Assembly (NCBI RefSeq): GCF_947502065.1
Contig: NZ_CANMYE010000002.1
Span: forward strand, 496,001 to 560,000
Origin: an uncultured Pseudoteredinibacter sp.
GTDB lineage: Bacteria; Pseudomonadota; Gammaproteobacteria; Pseudomonadales; Cellvibrionaceae
Direction: 5' to 3'
DNA length: 64,000 nucleotides
In this document: positions 25,010-33,321 of the stretch, piece by piece
Layout of the letters: every line of letters begins with the position of its first letter
How positions within the stretch are numbered: the stretch's first letter is position 1
The notes under the pieces: model-generated
Told to the model about the DNA's origin: nothing
Seen by the model: the letters and a program-made list of their open reading frames with translations, nothing else
Databases searched by the model: none
Translations under genes and position numbers: made by a program

Positions 25010-26170
25010 TTAATCTGCTTTACTATTACCTTGACTGCCGTTTTCCGGATCGATTTCACTATGTTCATTGCCATCTTGATCACTAGCTAAGTCCGCAGAT
25101 AGACCGCTATCGTCAATGATTTTATCGTGGGCCTCGCTACGCTCTTTCCATAACTGCTGCGCCTTCACTTGCATATCACTGACGCGATCGTGCTCATCTA
25201 CTATCTCCACACCAATCAAAGATTCCAGTAAATCTTCTAGGGTGACGATACCCTGCACTGCACCATACTCATCAACAATCAAAGCAATATGTTCACGACG
25301 TTGCAGCAAGTTTTGAAACAAGCTAGGGGCCGCTAAAGTTTCAGGAACGGTATAAAGAGATTTGATTAATTTACCCAACCGATAGTCATGCCCAAGGCGG
25401 TGATAGGCCAACATCAGGTCATTTTTATGGACATAGCCCACCACATCATCACCATCTTCATCAAAGACTAAGACCCGCGAAAAGGGTACTGAGCCATGCT
25501 CTGAAAGATAGTCATCCACTGTGATATCTTTATGCACTTTAAAGAGCACAGTCTGGGGCGTCATAATATCGGTGAGGCTTGCGGTTCTAAAGTTTAACAA
25601 GCTTCGGATGGTATCACTTTCATCTTGGTTCAAGGCGCCAGCTTCTGAGCCTAGCTCGGCCATCACTTCGATTTCTTGGCGGATAAAGTGGGCCTCATCC
25701 TCCTTTTTACCGATTAGGCGAGTCAGGCGATCTGACATCCAAACAAAAGGTTTAAACACCTTCACTAAGAAAACCAAACTCAAAGATACAACTGGCGTTA
25801 ATCCGCGCCAGTAACTGGCACCCAAGGTCTTAGGGATAATCTCAGAGAGCACCAGCACCAATAGCGTCATAATAGCGGAAGCAATACCTACGGCCGCATC
25901 CGAAAATACGGCCGCAGCCTGCGCCCCCACTCCCGCAGCACCTGCTGTATGAGCTACTGTATTGAGAGTCAGAATGGCAGCCAGCGGCTGATCAATATTG
26001 TCTTTTAATGACTGCACTCGATTAGCCAATGCTTCATTTTCTTTTCGCAGCACCCCTATATAGCTCGGGGTAATACTTAATAGCACCGCCTCCATAACCG
26101 AACATAAGAAGGAAATAGCGATAGCCAGCACCATAAAGGTGATTAGTAACAACAAGGCAGTTTCTCCCAA
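25010..26170 (-). CDS. CNNM/CorC-type membrane protein with CBS pair
   Basis: A 386-residue inner-membrane protein: an N-terminal DUF21/CNNM region with about four hydrophobic segments (5-25, 62-80, 90-112, 122-145), then a tandem CBS domain (about 195-330; TDIMTPQTVLFKVH and VDEYGAVQGIVTLEDLLE are characteristic). The C-terminal tail is acidic and lacks the CorC_HlyC domain, so it is shorter than the usual 430 residue form. Family members are linked to Mg2+/Co2+ efflux or resistance. It lies 12 bp before the PNPOx-like gene and 92 bp after the GGDEF-EAL gene. Transport function is inferred from family. Confidence 0.88.
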   Translation of the reverse strand: MGETALLLLITFMVLAIAISFLCSVMEAVLLSITPSYIGVLRKENEALANRVQSLKDNIDQPLAAILTLNTVAHTAGAAGVGAQAAAVFSDAAVGIASAIMTLLVLVLSEIIPKTLGASYWRGLTPVVSLSLVFLVKVFKPFVWMSDRLTRLIGKKEDEAHFIRQEIEVMAELGSEAGALNQDESDTIRSLLNFRTASLTDIMTPQTVLFKVHKDITVDDYLSEHGSVPFSRVLVFDEDGDDVVGYVHKNDLMLAYHRLGHDYRLGKLIKSLYTVPETLAAPSLFQNLLQRREHIALIVDEYGAVQGIVTLEDLLESLIGVEIVDEHDRVSDMQVKAQQLWKERSEAHDKIIDDSGLSADLASDQDGNEHSEIDPENGSQGNSKAD

Positions 26171-26262
26171 GATGAAACAGAACTAAATTTGGGCACACCA
26201 TACCACCATCCCGGCAGGCGTCCAAACCCGGAGCAGCAGATAAGCTATTGAGAGGAAGGAGG

Positions 26263-28020
26263 CTAACTACGCTGAAGTAAGTACTCAGCAAACTGATCAG
26301 CAGAGATAGCTGGGCTAAATAAATAACCTTGATAGAGCTCGCAACCCAAGGCCTTTAAAAACTGGCATTGCTCTTCGGATTCCACACCTTCTGCGACCGA
26401 GCTCAGCTTGAGGTGCTTAGACATTAGCAGGGTGGATTGTACGATCGCACTATCGTAACCATTATCTGGCAAGCCCTGCACAAAACTACGGTCGAGCTTA
26501 ATGGTATCAATGGGCAAGTGTTTTAAATAAGACAATGAAGAATAACCCGTCCCAAAGTCATCTAAAGCTATTCTTACACCAATATCTTTTAGGGCTCGCA
26601 TCTTAGCTATCGCGCTATGGACATTACTTAAGGCCGTTGTTTCAGTAATTTCAATCTCCAAATACTCGCCAGGTATATCAAAGCGCTGAAGGGAGCGTCG
26701 AACATCATCGGCAAACTCGGGGTTTTGAAATTGACCCGCGCTGGCATTGACCGATAGGCTCAAATTCTCATAGCCCATTTTTCTCCATATACTCAGTTGC
26801 GCCAGAGATTGATCTAAAACCCATTGTCCCAGAGGCTTAATAAGATCACTGTTTTCCAGCTCATGAATAAAATCTTTTGGGATCAACAGACCTCGCTGAG
26901 GGTGTTGCCAACGCAGAAGCACCTCAGCTTTTTGCACCTTATTTTTGTCAGCTTCAACTTGAGGTTGATAAAAGACGGTAAACTGACCATAACGCTCAGC
27001 CTCACACAACTCTCTTTGTAGTTGCTGCCTACGGCTTTCTTGCTTAGCGAGCTCGGCATCATAAAATTGTATTCTATTCTTACCGGCACGCTTGGCGTGA
27101 TACATCGCAAAATCAGCCTGCTTCAAGCACTCTTCAGCTGAAATAGAATGGCTGTTTACCAGGGTAATACCGACGCTGCACTTTATTTCATTAAAGGTAC
27201 CCACACGCTTATTAATACGCATGATTTTTTCGAGCAAACTGTCGGCCACCTTTGACAAATGGGCACGAGCCGTTGGGTAGTGGCTTGCCAACTGCTCAAA
27301 CAAGATAATAAATTCATCACCACCTATTCGCGCTGCTAAAGATTCTTCAGGAAAACTTACTGTGAGCAACTGCTGAGCGACTTCCTGTAGGACTGCATCG
27401 CCAACAGAATGGCCATACATATCATTAATCCCTTTGAATTCGTCAAGATCTAAATACAACAAAGCAATTGAACGAGAGCTGCTGGGCACACAAACACTCG
27501 ATAGACGATCCATTAGTTGCCGACGATTGGCTAGACTCGTCAAGCAGTCGTGATAGGCCATATGATAAATTTTTTGCTGGCTCTCTAGACGCTCAGTAAT
27601 ATCCCGTATAACACCAACCACACTGCTTAAACGTCCGGTATCATCTCGCATTGCGCGACAGGAAACTTCCACATGACGACCGCCACCATCGCCTCTTAGC
27701 AAATAGTATTGCGCCTCTAGATCATGCCGTTCACCACTAAGCAGCTGCGACAAGGCCTGCTCAAAAGGTTCTGAATCAGAAGCACGAAAATAATTAAGAG
27801 CCGACTGCCCGCGACTCTGTTCTGCACTCTGCCCCGCTAGACCTTCCCATGCCTGACTCAAAAAACTCCAGCAAAAATCCTCATCCAAATGAAAAACAAC
27901 ATCTTTAAGATGATCCACAAGATGCGCATAATGACGCTGAGAACTTTGTAACTCTTCTATCAAACGAGTTTGAGCTTGAGCTAGCAGTTCATTTTGTAGC
28001 GTACTTTTGCTGCTGGACAT
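26263..28020 (-). CDS. PAS-GGDEF-EAL cyclic-di-GMP signalling protein
   Basis: About 585 residues and no transmembrane segment. Residues about 30-145 form a PAS/PAC sensor; the GGDEF domain (about 155-325) has an intact GGDEF at 233-237 in RIGGDEFIIL; the EAL domain (about 335-580) has EVL (366-368) in place of EAL but keeps the first Glu, the DDFGTGYSSL loop and the ETTAL segment. It can probably make and break c-di-GMP or be biased by the PAS ligand. A GTG at 28029 is possible; the ATG at 28020 has AGG eight bases upstream. The isochorismatase-like gene ends 8-17 bp before it, indicating one transcript. Confidence 0.92.
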   Translation of the reverse strand: MSSSKSTLQNELLAQAQTRLIEELQSSQRHYAHLVDHLKDVVFHLDEDFCWSFLSQAWEGLAGQSAEQSRGQSALNYFRASDSEPFEQALSQLLSGERHDLEAQYYLLRGDGGGRHVEVSCRAMRDDTGRLSSVVGVIRDITERLESQQKIYHMAYHDCLTSLANRRQLMDRLSSVCVPSSSRSIALLYLDLDEFKGINDMYGHSVGDAVLQEVAQQLLTVSFPEESLAARIGGDEFIILFEQLASHYPTARAHLSKVADSLLEKIMRINKRVGTFNEIKCSVGITLVNSHSISAEECLKQADFAMYHAKRAGKNRIQFYDAELAKQESRRQQLQRELCEAERYGQFTVFYQPQVEADKNKVQKAEVLLRWQHPQRGLLIPKDFIHELENSDLIKPLGQWVLDQSLAQLSIWRKMGYENLSLSVNASAGQFQNPEFADDVRRSLQRFDIPGEYLEIEITETTALSNVHSAIAKMRALKDIGVRIALDDFGTGYSSLSYLKHLPIDTIKLDRSFVQGLPDNGYDSAIVQSTLLMSKHLKLSSVAEGVESEEQCQFLKALGCELYQGYLFSPAISADQFAEYLLQRS

Positions 28021-28037
28021 TAGATGCACCTAATCCC

Positions 28038-28640
28038 TTAGGCATACAGTTGCGCGATTACAGCTTGGCTATCGGTAACATTGGCATACAAAGGCATAAT
28101 TTCTTTTGCGAAGTACTCCTGCTCGAAACTGGTTCTAGCCACCATGCAATCCTCGAGGATGTGCACTCGATAACCCAAATCAGCTGCCTCTCTTCCTGCG
28201 GTATCGATACATAGAGAGGTTACCGCACCAGCGATTAAAACATCGGTCACAGCTGCCTGCTGAAGATGTTCGTGAACAGAGGTATTTGAAAAGCAGTTTA
28301 AACCCCGCTTTCCAGGCAAACTTAGCATGCGAGCCCCCAAGGCCATTAATTCCGGTACTGTTTGCGAGCCAGGAGCGCCTCGTTTAAAAGCCCCGGTATC
28401 TTTAATAATTTTTAAGATGCCAACCGGATCAAGCAACTCACTATAATCTTCCGTAAATACAATAGGAGTATGAATAAATGGGACCGAACTAGGTTTCAAA
28501 GCTTCAAGTAAATTTAAGGTATTGTGTAGGACCTCTTGAACTCGGCGATTATCCTCTAATGCCGAATGAAGAATGCCCTCAGCCGAAAAATAATCATTCT
28601 GATAACCCACAAGAATTACTGCTGTAGTCGCTGCATCCAT
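28038..28640 (-). CDS. Isochorismatase-like cysteine hydrolase family protein with altered catalytic triad
   Basis: A 200-residue isochorismatase-fold protein. The usual triad is Asp-Lys-Cys. The lysine (Lys111 in PGKRGLNCFSNT) and cysteine (Cys144 in TSLCIDTAGREA) are present, but the N-terminal aspartate of the D-M-Q-N-D-F motif is replaced: the segment reads ILVGYQNDYF with Gly12. Activity may be changed or carried by another residue. Typical reactions are hydrolysis of amides such as nicotinamide or of isochorismate. It is the first gene of a leftward operon with a PAS-GGDEF-EAL protein immediately downstream, a linkage that suggests a signalling context. The function is unknown. Confidence 0.85.
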   Translation of the reverse strand: MDAATTAVILVGYQNDYFSAEGILHSALEDNRRVQEVLHNTLNLLEALKPSSVPFIHTPIVFTEDYSELLDPVGILKIIKDTGAFKRGAPGSQTVPELMALGARMLSLPGKRGLNCFSNTSVHEHLQQAAVTDVLIAGAVTSLCIDTAGREAADLGYRVHILEDCMVARTSFEQEYFAKEIMPLYANVTDSQAVIAQLYA

Positions 28641-28778
28641 TGCTAACCGCCCTAAGTTTTTCTAATTAATTTAATTGCACCCTAACTCACACAATTAGAC
28701 CTTTTTACCTAGGCCCAGTGAAAGCTAATAGTCCTTTAAATTGAAGATCAAGTCTTGGTACTTTTTATTGGTTTTTTA

Positions 28779-28796
28779 AAAGTTTAGCTAAACTTT
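28779..28796. promoter_or_regulatory. Perfect 18-bp palindrome in the 28.6-29.2 kb intergenic region
   Basis: AAAGTTTAG followed directly by CTAAACTTT forms a perfect dyad. It lies 138 bp upstream of the leftward isochorismatase-like gene and 412 bp upstream of the rightward LysM-FecR gene. It may be an operator for a dimeric regulator; no known family could be assigned. Confidence 0.45.
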
Positions 28797-28798
28797 GA

Positions 28799-28867
28799 CA
28801 GGCGGCCAGCTGAACGGGCCCAGGAGAGAAAAATTGAACCTAAAGGACTACGAAAGCCCCCCGCCTG
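28799..28867 (+). other. Possible structured RNA segment in the 567-bp intergenic region
   Basis: CAGGCGG (28799-28805) is perfectly complementary to CCGCCTG (28861-28867), enclosing 55 bases that include GGGCC and AAAGCCC, which could extend the fold. The whole gap 28641-29207 holds the 18-bp palindrome, this segment and no convincing gene. It resembles no riboswitch class I recognise; c-di-GMP riboswitch landmarks were looked for and not seen. Confidence 0.25.
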
Positions 28868-29207
28868 CAACTTTATTTAGCACTTTCAGCTTACATTCAT
28901 TTTTCAACGATCATTATTAAAGGCTTTGCCCAGTGGTGGCGCCCCCAAGGCATTAGAGTAATTGACTAAGCCGCAAGATCATCTGGCGTGTACTCCTTCT
29001 CAAATTAAGCTATTGCCTGGCTTTCAAGGTGCACTTTCAATGGGATTTATGCCTTTTTTTGGTAGACTACGCAGCCAAATACAAGGAGAAGCCGTCTTTT
29101 TAAGGAATTCGGCATTTCCTATCAAAATAGAGCTGTCAATACTTGGCCTGGCGCATTACTCACGCCCTAAAAGAAATTCAATTTAAGCGGTTTAGCTGGA
29201 ATACACT

Positions 29208-30845
29208 ATGTTGCGCAAACACCTGCGATACAAGCTTGCACTGTGCCTAATAAGCCTGTGCTTTACACAACTCTCACTCGCTGATGAATGGGTTTATACC
29301 GTAGTAGATGGCGACAACCTTTGGAACTTTAGCAAAAAGCACCTAGACAAAGTCACCCGCTTTGAACAGCTTCGTAAGATAAATAATATCAGCGATCCAA
29401 CCCGGATGAAGCCAGGCTCTGTGGTGCGCGTCCCAATGGCCTGGATTAAATCTAATTTAGTGCCAGCTCGCATTCACTCGATTACGGGCCAAGCTGAAAT
29501 CGAGCGAGCCCAAGGCAAAGAACGATTAAATGCCAGTAAGGCCATGGAGATTTACCTAGGCGATGTTATCCGCACAGGTGAAAACAGCGGCGTCGCAATC
29601 CGTTTTGCTGATAACTCCATAGTTTCCATCTTCGACCAAAGCATTGTGCGATTTGACCATCTAAGCGCGCACGGTAGCACTGGCATGGTGGATTCACGAA
29701 TTAAGCTCCTGCAAGGCCGCTTAAGCTCAAAAGTTACCACCGCTGTTGGCCCAGGCTCGCGCTTTGAAATCCACACGCCGTCGGCCATCAGTGCGGTTAG
29801 AGGTACCGCTTACCGCGCAGTCGCCAACGATAATGGCGAAACATCCAATATCGAAGTGGTTGAAGGTAAGGTTGCCGTCGCCGGTGGAAAATCCCAGACA
29901 CTGGTACCAGCAGGCTTTGGAACCCAGGTAAAAGCTGGCGAAGCACCCAGCAAACCCAAAGAACTGCTACCAGCACCTCAGTTTAAAGCCATCCCCAACG
30001 CCATTAGACAACTCAATTGGCGCTTAGAGTGGCATGCGCTTGATGGCGCCAAAGCCTATCGAACAGAGGTCAGCGCAAACGCTGCCTTTGAAACCTTATT
30101 GTGGCAAGGCGTCAGCGAGTACAGCAAAGCTGCACTACCCGATTTACCCGATGGCGAGTACTTTGTGCGTGTTCGTGGCATCGACGAATTGGGCCTGGAA
30201 GGCCTCGAAAAGATGACTCAATTCGTGCTAGATGCCAGACCTCAGCCTCCACTGCCCCTGAAGCCACACAATAAGCAGAGCTACCGCGCCGAGTGGCCAA
30301 CTCTTCAGTGGACCGAATCCAGTGATGCTGAGCGATATTTGCTAGAGCTAGCCAGTGATCCGGAGTTCAACAACTTGCTGCTCAAAGAAGAAACCCAAGC
30401 CCGCCAATTCAATAGCAATGCCGTCGCTGAGCTGGGCGATTTCTATTGGCGCTTGACCAGTATTGCCTCTGACGGGGAATACGGCCCAGTAGGGGTTACT
30501 CGCCACTACAATGTAAAACCGATTCCTAAAGAGCCTCAAACCGCAGTTGCGAGCGGGGACGACGGTAAGCTTCTGGCCAGCTGGGAAAAAACGGGAGAAG
30601 GCCAGCGCTATAAAGTACAAATAGCCAAAGATAAGAACTTTAAGCGCATCATCGTTGATGAAACCACTGATGTGCCGCAGTTCGCCTTTGCCCCCCACAC
30701 CGGCAATCAGCGCTATATGCGCGTAAAGACTATCGAAGCCGATGGCTATGAAAGCCCCTGGGGAAGCACGCAAGTGATCGAAGGCTTACCCGATAACAGC
30801 CACTGGGCGCTAATTCTTGGTATTATTGCCATTTTGATTATCTAA
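29208..30845 (+). CDS. LysM-FecR domain envelope protein
   Basis: A 545-residue exported protein: signal peptide (1-25, ending SLADEW), a LysM peptidoglycan-binding domain (about 28-76; YTVVDGDNLWNFSKKH, KPGSVVRVP), a FecR domain (about 105-235; LGDVIRTGENSGVAIRF, TPSAISAVRGTAYRA), two to three fibronectin-like beta modules (about 265-520), and a C-terminal hydrophobic helix (WALILGIIAILII) that ends the protein. It is probably periplasmic, bound to peptidoglycan and anchored in the inner membrane. The CHASE2-GGDEF-EAL gene starts 12 bp downstream; FecR/LysM proteins are often encoded beside CHASE2 receptors, so it may deliver the signal sensed by that protein. Confidence 0.9.
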   Translation: MLRKHLRYKLALCLISLCFTQLSLADEWVYTVVDGDNLWNFSKKHLDKVTRFEQLRKINNISDPTRMKPGSVVRVPMAWIKSNLVPARIHSITGQAEIERAQGKERLNASKAMEIYLGDVIRTGENSGVAIRFADNSIVSIFDQSIVRFDHLSAHGSTGMVDSRIKLLQGRLSSKVTTAVGPGSRFEIHTPSAISAVRGTAYRAVANDNGETSNIEVVEGKVAVAGGKSQTLVPAGFGTQVKAGEAPSKPKELLPAPQFKAIPNAIRQLNWRLEWHALDGAKAYRTEVSANAAFETLLWQGVSEYSKAALPDLPDGEYFVRVRGIDELGLEGLEKMTQFVLDARPQPPLPLKPHNKQSYRAEWPTLQWTESSDAERYLLELASDPEFNNLLLKEETQARQFNSNAVAELGDFYWRLTSIASDGEYGPVGVTRHYNVKPIPKEPQTAVASGDDGKLLASWEKTGEGQRYKVQIAKDKNFKRIIVDETTDVPQFAFAPHTGNQRYMRVKTIEADGYESPWGSTQVIEGLPDNSHWALILGIIAILII

Positions 30846-30857
30846 GCAGGCGGCAAT

Positions 30858-33302
30858 ATGCCCGGGCGAGACAGACAGACACTGGGCGTTGCAATACTTC
30901 TTCTCGCTGGCCTTTTAATATTGGCCAGCGGCTTACACTTTAGCAATCTACTCAACCGCTTTGATACCCTCAGCTACGATTTGCTATTACCAGTTCAAGC
31001 ACCAAAGATGTCGAAAGATATCGTCATTATCGATATCGATGACGCCAGCATCATGGAGCTTGGCCGCTGGCCTTGGCCCAGAAATATTCACGCCGACCTA
31101 TTAAATGTCCTCAGCCAATACGACAGCAAAGCCATTGGCCTCGACATTATTTTCTCTGAGCCGCAAGAAAGCAGTGCCGATCAAGCCTTAGCTGAGGCCA
31201 TCGAAAACAATAGCAAAACCTTTTTAATCACCGCTCCTGTTTTGCTTAGCCAGGGTTCCGGTGTTAGCGAATTACTACCAATGGCAAGCCTAGCCGCCGG
31301 CGCGGCGGGCATTGGCCATGTCGATGTAGAGCTCGATCTTGATGGCTTGAATCGAAAATTTCATGCCTATGGCGGCATGGGTGATGCCCACTGGCCATCC
31401 ATGCCCTTGGCCATGGCACAGTTTGCAAAAGACCCAGTACCGCAACTCGAACAATTACAAAATCACAATATCGAAGGCCGAATTGCAGCTGGCTGGGTAC
31501 GCAATAAGCGGGGGCTAATCCCATTCACTTTGCGACAAGATCAGGCCACGCGACTTTCCTATGCCGATGTCTTACACCAGCGCATCAAGTTGAATCAGCT
31601 TGATCAAAAATACCTTTTCGTGGGTGTAACAGCCACGGGAATCGGCGACAGAATTGCTACGCCATCTTACCGAGAGCACGAAAGAATGCCCGGAGTTGAG
31701 CTACTCGCCCAGCAACTCAATGGCTTATTACAAGGTAAAGTGCTGCAAGAGCTAAATCCTTGGCAGCAGTGGTTAATCAGTATTCTAATTATTCTACTCG
31801 GTGCCAGCGCTATCATGTTGGCGCCACTGCGTTATGGCTTCTCACTTACCCTGGTTTTTATCAGTGCCAGCTTAACGTTTTCTGCGATGCTTTTAGCTAG
31901 CGGGTATTGGTTTGCCCCAGCCAGCAGCATTGCATGCCTAATGATTTGTTGGCCCCTTTGGAATTTATGGCGCCTGCACTACCAAGCTAAAACCCAGCAA
32001 GAGCTACAGGATAAACTGGACGAGCTAAGCAGCCGAAACCCCCTTACCGAATTACCCAACCAAGGAGCACTAGAACGCGAGCTTGCCAAGATTATTAAAG
32101 CGCAAAGCAGCCAGCAAGTTGCCCTTATTATCTGCCACTTTAATTGGAGCGATGCCAGCCACAGTATTTACGATCAGAGCTTGGGTAAAGCGGGGCTGCT
32201 ACAAATTACTGAGCAACTGCGTGAAATAAATCGTCCTGGCTACTTTATGGCGCACCTCAACAGTGATGACTTCGCCTTCTTAGTGAGCGATGATCGGCAA
32301 GGCCAAAACACGCTTGATCTTCTAGAGCGCCTAAATGCCAGCTTCAGCCGTCCGATAACGCGAGATCGCCAGAGTTTGATTCTGTCACCCAATATGGGCA
32401 TAAGCTGCTGGCCCAAAGATAGTCACGATGCCGGAGAGGCAATGCGCAATGCATCTACTGCGCTTTTTAAAGCACGCATGGATGACAAAGGTAGCTACTG
32501 CTTTTACTCCGAAACCATTGGCCAGGAAGTCCAAGCCCGTTACGAACTCGAGCAAGCACTGGTCCACGCTATCGACCGACTAGAACTGGAATTGCACTTC
32601 CAACCACGTATCGACACACGCGATGGAAACTGCAATGGCCTTGAGGCCCTATTGCGCTGGAAGAATCCAAAGCTTGGCTGGATCAGCCCCAGTAGCTTTA
32701 TACCGGTAGCCGAGCACTCAGGCATGATCTCTGCGATTGGTGACTGGGTATTAAAAAAGGCCTGCTTCCATCTAAAACAATTACGCGAATTGGGCCATGA
32801 TGACATTCAAATGGGGATAAACATTTCACCCCAGCAATTCCTATCAGAAAACTTTGTTAGCCGAGTGCAACTTATTGTTATGGAGCTTGGCCTGCCGCCA
32901 TCGAGCCTTGAGTTTGAAGTCACCGAAAGTACATTGATGCGCGACATCGACACCGCCATGAAAGTAATGAGCCAACTCAGCGACTTTGGTATCGGCTTTA
33001 CCATTGATGATTTCGGAACTGGCTATTCATCCTTAAGCCATTTAAAACAACTGCCCTATAAACGAATCAAAATAGATCAATCCTTTACCCAAGAAATTGA
33101 TCACAGCGCAAATGCCAGAGAAATTATTTTAAGTGTTATCGAAATGGCCAAACGCCTTGATCTATCGATAGTTGCCGAAGGAGTAGAGCAAAACAGCCAT
33201 AAAGAGTTCCTCAGCAATAATGGCTGCCATGAGCTACAAGGCTTTTTATATAGCCCCGCACTTCCTTTTAAGGAGCTTAAAGAATACCTCGATGGGCAAT
33301 AG
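30858..33302 (+). CDS. CHASE2-GGDEF(degenerate)-EAL membrane receptor, probable c-di-GMP phosphodiesterase
   Basis: An 814-residue receptor. A transmembrane segment (about 10-28) and three more (about 303-322, 328-348, 352-370) flank a periplasmic CHASE2 domain (about 35-295; DIVIIDIDDASIMELGRWPW). The GGDEF domain (about 390-550) has NSDDF at 468-472 instead of GGDEF, so cyclase activity is not expected. The EAL domain (about 560-810) has intact EAL (596-598) in NGLEALLRW and DDFGTGYSSLSHLKQLP. It likely degrades c-di-GMP in response to an envelope signal passed by the upstream LysM-FecR protein. The last bases of the gene form part of a hairpin shared with the convergent gene. Confidence 0.92.
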   Translation: MPGRDRQTLGVAILLLAGLLILASGLHFSNLLNRFDTLSYDLLLPVQAPKMSKDIVIIDIDDASIMELGRWPWPRNIHADLLNVLSQYDSKAIGLDIIFSEPQESSADQALAEAIENNSKTFLITAPVLLSQGSGVSELLPMASLAAGAAGIGHVDVELDLDGLNRKFHAYGGMGDAHWPSMPLAMAQFAKDPVPQLEQLQNHNIEGRIAAGWVRNKRGLIPFTLRQDQATRLSYADVLHQRIKLNQLDQKYLFVGVTATGIGDRIATPSYREHERMPGVELLAQQLNGLLQGKVLQELNPWQQWLISILIILLGASAIMLAPLRYGFSLTLVFISASLTFSAMLLASGYWFAPASSIACLMICWPLWNLWRLHYQAKTQQELQDKLDELSSRNPLTELPNQGALERELAKIIKAQSSQQVALIICHFNWSDASHSIYDQSLGKAGLLQITEQLREINRPGYFMAHLNSDDFAFLVSDDRQGQNTLDLLERLNASFSRPITRDRQSLILSPNMGISCWPKDSHDAGEAMRNASTALFKARMDDKGSYCFYSETIGQEVQARYELEQALVHAIDRLELELHFQPRIDTRDGNCNGLEALLRWKNPKLGWISPSSFIPVAEHSGMISAIGDWVLKKACFHLKQLRELGHDDIQMGINISPQQFLSENFVSRVQLIVMELGLPPSSLEFEVTESTLMRDIDTAMKVMSQLSDFGIGFTIDDFGTGYSSLSHLKQLPYKRIKIDQSFTQEIDHSANAREIILSVIEMAKRLDLSIVAEGVEQNSHKEFLSNNGCHELQGFLYSPALPFKELKEYLDGQ

Positions 33303-33321
33303 CAATAATCACCTATTGCCC
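33294..33321. terminator. Hairpin spanning the stop codons of two convergent genes
   Basis: GGGCAATAG (33294-33302) and CTATTGCCC (33313-33321) form a perfect 9-bp stem with a 10-base loop. The stem contains the stop of the CHASE2 gene on one arm and the end of the AhpD-like gene on the other. There is no long U-run, so bidirectional termination is only possible. Confidence 0.45.

Noticed and set aside
28962..29186. 74-codon frame starting at TTG in the 28.6-29.2 kb gap
   Set aside because: No ribosome binding site, TTG start, no recognisable domain; composition looks non-coding.
28641..29207. c-di-GMP (GEMM) riboswitch upstream of c-di-GMP genes
   Set aside because: The conserved GEMM landmarks could not be found; only a generic palindrome and a long-range stem are visible.
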